This document shows positions 28,001-37,000 of a stretch of 64,000 nucleotides of DNA, in pieces (the first letter of the stretch is position 1; every line of letters starts with the position of its first letter). Location of the stretch: the NCBI GenBank assembly GCA_036245805.1, contig BTRK01000005.1, positions 16,158,984 to 16,222,983 of the forward strand. Reading direction: 5' to 3'. This DNA comes from Pristionchus mayeri. Its lineage: Eukaryota; Nematoda; Chromadorea; Rhabditida; Neodiplogasteridae. Below the pieces are notes generated by a model. That model saw only the letters and a list, made by a program, of their open reading frames with translations, was not told the DNA's origin and did no database searches. Made by a program: the position numbers and the translations under genes.

Positions 28001-31000
28001 GGTCCTCCCACTATGGATTTACTATGGGAGATTATCGACGTATCCGGACTTGGATTTTTTGCTCCATAGTAATCTCCCATAGTAAATCCATAGTGGGAGG
28101 ACCGCGAAATGTAAAATAGTCAACATAGACACCCCCTAATTTTGTGTGGAGATTCCATAGAAAGGATAAAAACGATTGTGTTTTTGGTATACGAAGCCAG
28201 AAAATCGATATTGTCTGTATTTTTATCAACCAATAGGCTTTATGGTCGAATAACTCGGAAATAGGTGATCTTAAAGCAAAATTGCTCAGAAACACTTTTC
28301 CGTCTCAAAAAGAGCTTTCGATTTCATTTTTTTAAAAATTATGATTGGATTAGTTTCAAGTGAAATACAGCCAAAAAACCGTTTTGGTGAAAATTAGGCT
28401 ATGTCCACGAACTTACATAGTAAATCGATATCGGGAGGATGGTGATATGAAATACTGTCAACGTAGACCCCCACTGATTTTGATCGTAGAATCCATAAAA
28501 AACTCATTGTAAGTTAGGGTACCGGTCGTTATATATTCGATTTCTCGATTGGAAAATCGGTTTTCAGGTGAAATGAGTATGAAAACAGCTTCCATCCTTT
28601 TGGACATTGCTTAAGATATTGTAGAACTCTCGAAGACGAGCAAAACGAGGGCAAACATAACAGTGTACGATGAAAATGAACTGAAATACATCAAATTTAA
28701 GCGGTAGATCACAAAAATCGATAATGTGCAGATTTCACCAAACTGACTGGATGAACCTTCTTCTGACCTTCAACCATGTTCATGAACCAAGTTTAATCGA
28801 AATCTGAGGTATAAAATATTTATAGTAGCCAGCATTCCTACACTTTTACAGGAGACCCGTGATAATACTAATCGGCGACTTGACTTGAGGTGGTGTAAAA
28901 TGGGTAAATATAAGCGGGTGTTCACCTGTAGTGTCCCGAATCGTTCCTCGTCCTTCCACTCCTCTCCTTGCTGCGAGAACCAGAACGAGAACGATGACGA
29001 CCGTGCGATCTGCAGGAAATAGTAATTAAATATTATTTATATTTTAATTGAATAAACAATTAATAAACCACTAATTATTTCGCGTCGATTTCGCGTGCTC
29101 TCTCGATGATTTCGCGTGCTCTCTCGCCCCTGCCCTTCCCTTCCCTCCCTTCGATCACGCTGGCACTGCGTACCGACTGTGCATAATTTCTGAATTCGGT
29201 ACCAACAACGGTGAGATCTCCTGCTGGAACGTTCCCCGCCTCTCTCACACATTCTCAGCATGTCTCTCTCTCCGACGGCATCTCCCCTTGCGAAGAAAAG
29301 GAAGTACACGGTGACTGGATCACTCGAGGGAGTCCTCCAGTTCTGCCTCAGTCTCAGCAACAAGATCGAGCAGGAGCAGCAGTACTCACGCAGACTCGAG
29401 GAGAGGATACGTGAGTTGGAGACGCGTATCCCTCCTCCCCTTGACTCGAGCGTAGCCACTGTAGACGATGTTGACATGAACTCCCCCTCGACCTCTGCTG
29501 CCCCTCCCCTCACTACCAATCCCAATGTCAGCCCCACTTCCTCCCCGACCCCTTCCCCGGAGACTCCCTCTGACCTCGAAAGGAGTGTGGTCATCGCTCG
29601 CCTACCCGTGGATCGCTCTCTCAGCCCGGCAGCACAAGTAAGGAGGGATTTCGATCAAGTAGTCTCTCTCACTGCTCTGACTGGAATCCCATGCCTGCCA
29701 ATCACCGTCTATCGGATGCCGCCTGCTGAGGTTGATTCCCCTCACATCCGATTGACCAAGGTGGTTCTCCCCACCAGAAAGCACGCCTCTCTCTTCGTAA
29801 AGAATGCCAATCGTGTCTCTCGCGATTCGTTCTTCAAGGAAGTGTACATCCGTCCTTCCTACGCTGACAGGGAGAACTCTCGCCGCAAGATTCCCGGTCC
29901 TGGCTGTGGTAGAAATGGACCTGATCCCACTCCCTCTGTCAGACCTACCGAACCACCCCGCAGCCAGCAGTCGCGTCCTCAGTCGAACGGAGCCCCACCT
30001 AGGAACAGAACGAGAAGCAGACGTGATTCTGTGTTCACTTCCGCCTCGAATCACAGACCTGATCACCTGAATTCCCGTCCCCGCCCTCTCCTGAATCAGA
30101 CCCACCATCGGAACAGCTCCCCTTTCCTTCCCCCCAACGCCTCGAGTGGATATGGAGCCCCTCCCCGTCCATTCTTCTATAGACACATTCCCAACGTTCC
30201 CTTCCTTCATCAGTACCCCACCCCCAATCCGTTCCTTTCCCATGTTTCACACTATGGCACTCCTCCAAACTTCGGAGCCCAGGGAAACTGGTATTGATTC
30301 ACCGGCCCAAAAATAATCACGCAGACAGAAACTCACTTTCATTCTCCGCCATTCTTGCCAACTGTCGCTCTGTCCAAAACAAACTACAGTATCTTTCACA
30401 AACCCTTTCTAAAAAGTATACTATGATTTGCCTCACTGAGACTTGGCTCTCTCCAACATTCCCTACCTCGCTTCTCCTAGGTGACCATGATCAGTACTAC
30501 AATGTGTTCAGAAGAGATAGAAACTCTAGAGGCGGTGGCGTAGCGATCATACTACATTCTTCCATAAGCGCAGCACAGATTGCTGATGAAACCGTACCTG
30601 AATCCCACGAATTATTAGCAGTCGTTGTTGATATAAATGGTGACCTAATTAGGATTGTCTGCGCCTACCGTAATCCCAAAGCAAATACGATACAAACTGC
30701 CTCTCTTGCCAAGTCAATTCTTGACCTTTGCTCATGCCCCCAACCAACAATATTTACTGGCGACTTTAATCTACCCGATATCAACTGGTCAATCTTCCCC
30801 TCTCCCCAGCCAAAAGCAGTTACCCCTCCCTCCCAATCATTCATTGACCTCTGTAACTCAGCAAAACTTGCCCAATTTGTCAAAGAACCTACCAGAAAGG
30901 AAAACATCCTTGATTTAGTATTATGTAACCATCCCAGCCTCGTCACCCAAACTGAAGTATGCCCCCCTTTCGAAATGTCTGACCATTCGACGGTCGAATT

Positions 31001-34000
31001 CAAGTTTGCAATGAATCATTCGGCACCCGCTTTTACTCTGAGGCGCGACTACAGAAATGCAGATTATGACCTCATTAACTCTCAGTTAGCAAACATCGAT
31101 TGGACAAGCGCATTTTCGAAAATATCATATGTGGATCTCATGTACGACCTCTTGATAAGCGTCATTCAAAAATCAATAGACATCCATGTTCCATGGACCA
31201 AAGTGAGCCTTTCACATGGAAAACTTCCCCCCCCCCCCCCCATATTGAGCGACTCTTAGGAAAGCGTTTTCAAGCATGGCAGAAATCAATTAATAGCAAC
31301 GATCCGAATGATCAACATGAATTCGAGAACCTAAACAAAAAGTTTCGCAAAGAGTTACAACGATATCACAAAACCATCGAGAAAAAAGTGATCGAAAGCG
31401 ATGATAAGAACAAGTTCTTCCGTTTTATGAAACGTTGTTCTAATAAATCCAAGGGAGTAGAAGGTCTGACGAGAGCTGATGGCACCTTAGTAATGGATGA
31501 CTTAGGCAAAGCAAATTTACTTGCTGAAACTTTTGTTAGCGTGTTCACCATCGATGATGGAAAACAGCCAAATAGTCAAGACCTCCCTCAACTTGGTAAT
31601 TACGAAGAACCCCAGTTTCTTAGGCATGAAATCTGTGCCCTTATTGAGAAATGGAAACGCTCCTCCTGTAAAACCCCCGAGAACATTGACCTCACCTTCA
31701 TAAAACGAATTGCCGTACCCATTTCCGAAGCACTTTTTAGGAACTCCTACCAATCTGGAACCATTCCCTCCCATTGGCGGCATTCCATAGTAACCCCCGT
31801 TAAGAAATCACCCCCCTTCTCCAAGCCCCTAAATTATAGGCCCATCTCAATTACCTCTTTCTTCTGCCGAGTCTTTGAGCGAATTTTGTGCAAATCCATT
31901 ATCACCCATTGTGAACAATTAGATATTTTCCCCGATGAGCAATACGGATTCCGTAAGAAACGATCGCGTGAACTTCAAATGCTCGAAGTCCTCGAACACT
32001 GGACAGCATCTATTAGTGAAGGGAAACCAGTTGACGTCATCTATTTTGATTTTGCAAAAGCCTTTGATAGAGTCTCCCACCCCAAGCTAAAACTCAAGCT
32101 CACCACCATAGGTCTCTCCGATAATACAGTCAACTGGATAACAGGATATCTCACTCATAGATCATTCCAAGTGAGAGTAAAAGATGCGCTTTCTACCTCA
32201 ATGCCTGTAACTAGCGACGTTCCACAAGGCTCAGTCTTAGGCCCTCTGTTATTTCTTATTTACACCTCAGAAATCCCTTCCCTAGTTCAAAACCACGGAG
32301 TCGTTGCGAGAATGTATGCCGATGACATAAAAATATATCGATCCTTTAGAAAGGGAAATTCGCCTGCCCCACTACAAGCTGCGATTGACACTATCGTAAA
32401 CTGGTCCGAAGAGTGGCAACTCCCCCTTGCTGCGCATAAGTGTAACTCACTGCACCTAGGCAGAGCAAATACAAAGCGAACATATGCTATTGGAACCACA
32501 ACTCTGGAACAAAAAGAAAAAGTGAAAGACCTCGGCTTTGTTATCCAGAAAAACCTCTCATTCTCTGACCATTGTTCTACCGTATCCACTAAAGGCAAAA
32601 CTGCATGTCACACTATCCTCAGAGCCTTACGAACCAAAAATATAGAAGTACTTCTCAAAACGTACTCAATGTATATTAGACCGATTTTAGAAAGTGCTTC
32701 CTCCGTCTTCAATCCGTACCAAAATAAAGATAAAAAAGAACTCGAAAAAGTACAGAACTACTTCACAAGACGTTTATTTATGCGCTGTTTTAATCATACC
32801 TGGGAAAACATGCCCACTGCTCTCGCTCGCAACAAGAAACTGGGCATTGAGTCCCTAGAGAAGCGTAGAATAGCGATTGATAAGAGAGTAGCCACAAATC
32901 TCATCCGAGGCAAATATAGTATTTCCAACCGAAAACCACATTTTTTCAAAATCTACTACACTCGAAACGGCATGAACTTCAATAATCCTGGATCGAACCA
33001 CAACTACAGACACAATAGCTTCTTTCCAAGAGCGGCAAGGCTTTTAATAAATACCGGGAATCAAACCAGTTCATCTGAGTAGATCCCCCCGACCCTATTA
33101 TCCCAATAACCACTCGTCATTTTAACCGTCATTAATTGCCTATTCTATTTCAATTCTGTGAACGTTATTTCGAACGAAATAGCATAAATATATATATATA
33201 TATAATTAGCAGCCGACCTGCTCCTACTCCTTCTCCTCCGGGGACTGCTTCGGGGCGTTCTCCTCGGACTCCTCGACCCTCGCGGACTCCGATCCCTCCG
33301 AGGACTACGAGAATCCGATCGATCGCGTCTGATATAATTATATGAATGATGGATATTTTTAAAATTAAGGAACACATGTATTTATAGGAAAGACTAGAAT
33401 CAAACAAGAAATCAAGCATAGAATCCAGTGACCATAAGAAATATTTACTCATCAGATTATCACTGAATTAGGCAGATGTTCGTTCAATCGCTTAACGATT
33501 TCGATGAGCATTAAGTCAATAAAAACTACTACATCTGGGTACAATGATAACAATACTTTATTTCTATCGCTTCTAGTCACCACCAATCAGTCTGGGCAAA
33601 CCGAGAGGTCGGTAAATGTTTCTTCATAAATTTTAAAATCAACCCCGATATTTCTCGTTTCACTCTCTCATCATGCCAGTCGCGTTATTCGCAGGGTACT
33701 AGTTCGCTTGCCGATTGTCGAAAAAAAAATTTTCAAATACTGCTCTCCCACTCTTAATCTTTCTCGTTGTCTCATCGCAGGGTAACCAAAAATAGCCCAC
33801 TCAGTAGCCCGCAAGGCCCCTCTCCAATATGTAGGACATGGACGCCACGCAAATATCAAAAACGCCCATTGAAGCCAGTAGAACGTTGCCAATACTCTTC
33901 GATCTTAAACCCTACCTCGGACTCCTGGAATCCCTCCTTCCTCTATCCGCGGGACTTCTCGATCGACTCCGTCTCTCCCTGCTGTGGTCCTCCTTTCGAT

Positions 34001-37000
34001 CGGAGGCCGGCTTACTAAAACTTTTCACTTCAGTCAATTTCCTTACGCTTTTTTACCACAATTTCTCCAAAAAATTGACGAAAAACTATGAAGCTAATTC
34101 CAGTGCATTCCAAATATTGCCAATTGAAAGCTGAAAGATCAAGGGCCACTTGCCTGACAACGATTGCAGGGGTGGATATGGGCGGAGGCACGGGGGCAGG
34201 CGGCTTGCGGGGCGAGGCCGTGTCTGCAATGAGTCATTCTCCACCTTACCGAGTCAAGTGGCGGATTAAACTAACTAGACTGCAAATCAGTGTGCTCACC
34301 CTGACTGGGATGGGGCGCGTTGAGGACGTCGTTGTACAGCTGCATCTCTGCCCGATCTGCAGCAGTCGGCAGAGACAGCGTCGCCTTCCGCTCGCCGAAC
34401 AGACCGCCTGAGGAGGATGTCCGTCTTACATATTAGGCTGTTGCAAAAGTCTTGTGGTTTTTTTGTGTCTGTACTTTGAACGATCATAACTCGCGTGTCT
34501 CAAATCTCAATGGCCAATAAACGTGGTGTTGTTTAGGGATTTGCTTGAACTATGCTCACGTATATTTAATCAAACCGATCGCACAACTAACGCAAGCAGT
34601 TATGATTAACCCAATTGCGAAAAAAACACAACATTTAGATTTAAATTTATTTATCTAGATATTTGAAGGGAAAATTCTTGAAACAACTTCATAGTGTTGG
34701 GTGAGAAGTACCATTGATGTTCTTTCAAAAAATAGGTTAGACCTGTCATGTGATTGGGTTTGAACCAAATTACATGATAGCAAAAATATGAGCAGACCGA
34801 GGCTGCATTTGACGTGTACCTGCTTTTCTGAATGGAAGACCAAGCATACAGGCTCCGTCTTGGATGCGCTGTATGCACCCACGAAGAGGTTATATTCTCA
34901 TAAAAAATATTGGGGCCTGCTTCTTCTCCCTTTCAGAAAATTTGAATTTCTTATTTTTCAGAAATGTGCAAAATCAATGCAGAAATGCCACATGAAGTAA
35001 TTTTGCAGATCAACTCATTCCTCGAAAGGATGTAACTTCCAGCATCCATGAAAAAAAAATATGTATAGGGCAAAGATGGGAGCTTCATATAACCACCAGG
35101 AATTGAGCGTTCATGCTTCAGCGGAAACAGAATATTGAGAAATGTTGCGTTTTCGATGAATTAATTTTCGTAATTTTAACTGGATCCTGTTCTGGCCTCT
35201 CTGATTGAGCAATTCTGATAGGGCGTGCATATCAAAGAGTATGCAAGGCCTCATTAGTAATCAATATCCCGAAGTTCATCTATCAATCCAACAGGAAGAT
35301 GGAAGGCAAAATATCAAAATTCCACAGGACTTTTGCAACAACCTAATACTTCCACTACTACTTTCGTAAAGGACACACGAAGGAACACATGACGGGCATA
35401 GTTGCAGAATGCGTGCATCAGAGGATGTCTTTCGCAAACCTTTTCTCTCCTTTTTGACTTAGGATACCTTCCAATTCAATTTTCGCCTCTCACCTTCGTC
35501 TTCCCGCCCGAACACGTCCTTGGTCTCTGGCTTACGCGCCGGCGGTGACACCTTAAGTGATTCTTTAATTAGTCTCGTGTCTTCCCTATGCATACATCTC
35601 AATATTTCTACTACAACACCTTGATCGTCGTGGGCATGGCGGCGGTGAGAGATGCACCACCGAAGTGAGCTGGAGGAGGCACTGGCTGAGGAGTGGAGAT
35701 GCTGCAACAAGAAAAATAAATCAATCGATAATTTATCACATGCATGGACGACCAACTGTACGATTATATAAAATAATTTAGATGTGCAACGGAAACAAGG
35801 ATGCCCGAGCTAGAAAATGGAAGGTAGTGCAAATGATTATCTCCCCTGGCTTCTTTGGAAAATCTTTGAACCGGAAAGGCACTCCGGGGAAACAAAAGGC
35901 TAGTCCATTCTCTATGTTCAACTCTGACTCCTTGAGTATGTTGCGAGAAATACAATGATGAACACTCCAGGAGAGCAGCTCAACGCTCCACCAACCTCAG
36001 AGTGGGTGGTGCAGCAGCCGCAACAGCTGCAGCAGTTTCTGCAGCCTTGTTGATGCCTGCTGCAGCTGCAGCCTGATTTGCTGCAGACTTGTTGTGCATC
36101 ACCGACCGAAGCATCGCGCTCATCTGCTTCTTCCGCTTCGCCTTGTCCTCCTGCAGCAACATATCATTCTCCTCGTTGCCCTTACTTTACATATAATCAA
36201 GAACTGAAACCTAAAATCACCTAACCCCTGGAATCGCGACAAATGTTGAAGCTAAATCGCTCACATTCCAGTACTCCTACTCACCACACTCTTCTCCTCC
36301 TCCTTCTCCTCTCGTGCTTCCTCCTCCTTGGCCTTGCCCTCGGCGGCCTTCTCGCGCGCTTCCTCTATCTGACGGGCGATCTACAACCCGATCGATAATC
36401 ATGTTAATCAATATTCCAATCAATAATATAATCTATTTGCAAGGATATTAGTCAAAAATATGATATAATCGACTCGGTTAATTCAAGACTTCAAACGGAT
36501 GCGACCGGTAGATTAAGGTTTCAAAAATTCTTTAAATAACACAATAACTCTACCTGCTCTTTCACAGCCGCCATCTCCTCCTCCGTCTTCAGATTCTCCA
36601 TCTGCAGAGAAAAAATGATTAACTAAATCACTTCACTGAACGGCGTTCTTCAATTTCCACCCCGATGTTTCCTCTGCCGTACCTCATTCACCGACGGCAC
36701 TGGTGGCGGTGGGGGTCCTGGAGGGAGGGGCGGCACTCCGGGAGGGGGCGGTACCATGCCCGGAGGCGGTGGCACTCCTTCTACTCCGCCCATCATCGCC
36801 TGCGGATGGGCTCCTGGCGGCAGGGGCGGGGCGTGGTGAGGATGGGGTGGGAAGGGAGGCATGCCTGGCGGAGGGCCGTAGTGATGAGGAGGAGGGCCGA
36901 GATGCGGATGGGGAGGACCTGGAACAGCGAAAAATATATTTTATTTTATTGCCAACATTAAGTGGACAGAATCGAAACAGAGATGCACGTATGAACTTGT

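Larger units (their letters stand above)
24202..28861. mobile_element. Composite 4.7-kb foldback element, nested (SETD2 intron 19)
   Basis: The outer inverted repeat starts CACGGGTCTCCTCTAAAAGT at 24202 and ends with its complement at 28861 (one mismatch in the first 20 bases), flanked by ATAA on both sides. The outer arms (24202-24458 and 28615-28861) once met at a central TTAA; two other palindromic elements now sit there. TTAA lies at every junction: 24459-24462, 25911-25914, 27483-27486, 28611-28614. The repeated 64-70 aa open frames inside are mirror copies produced by the palindromes and match no family I know. No transposase is seen. Confidence 0.85.
29100..33207 (+). mobile_element. 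Near full-length CR1-like LINE (SETD2 intron 18, antisense)
   Basis: A non-LTR retrotransposon with two open frames and a 3' end AACGAAATAGCATAAATA followed by a TA run, the same tail as the truncated copy at 13 kb. ORF1 (29260-30297) and the ORF2 endonuclease and reverse transcriptase (30294-33082) follow. The 5' boundary is uncertain, somewhere in about 29040-29220. The insertion is opposite in orientation to the host gene, and the flanking exons still splice in phase. Confidence 0.88.
22846..34014 (-). other. met-1: SETD2 exons 17-25: Arg/Ser-rich region
   Basis: Exons: 33916-34014, 33218-33328, 28926-29009, 24030-24099, 23849-23940, 23484-23595, 23296-23341, 23011-23151, 22846-22943. Exons 17-22 encode an RS-type region (for example RRDRSDSRSPRRDRSPR) of about 190 residues, like the tails of splicing factors. 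It then turns acidic and Pro-rich up to the AWS domain. This block is split by the two largest element-filled introns (18 and 19); phases across both still match. Confidence 0.85.

Noticed and set aside
29260..33082. Retrovirus-like or LTR element
   Set aside because: No LTRs, protease or integrase; AP endonuclease plus reverse transcriptase and a TA tail identify a LINE.
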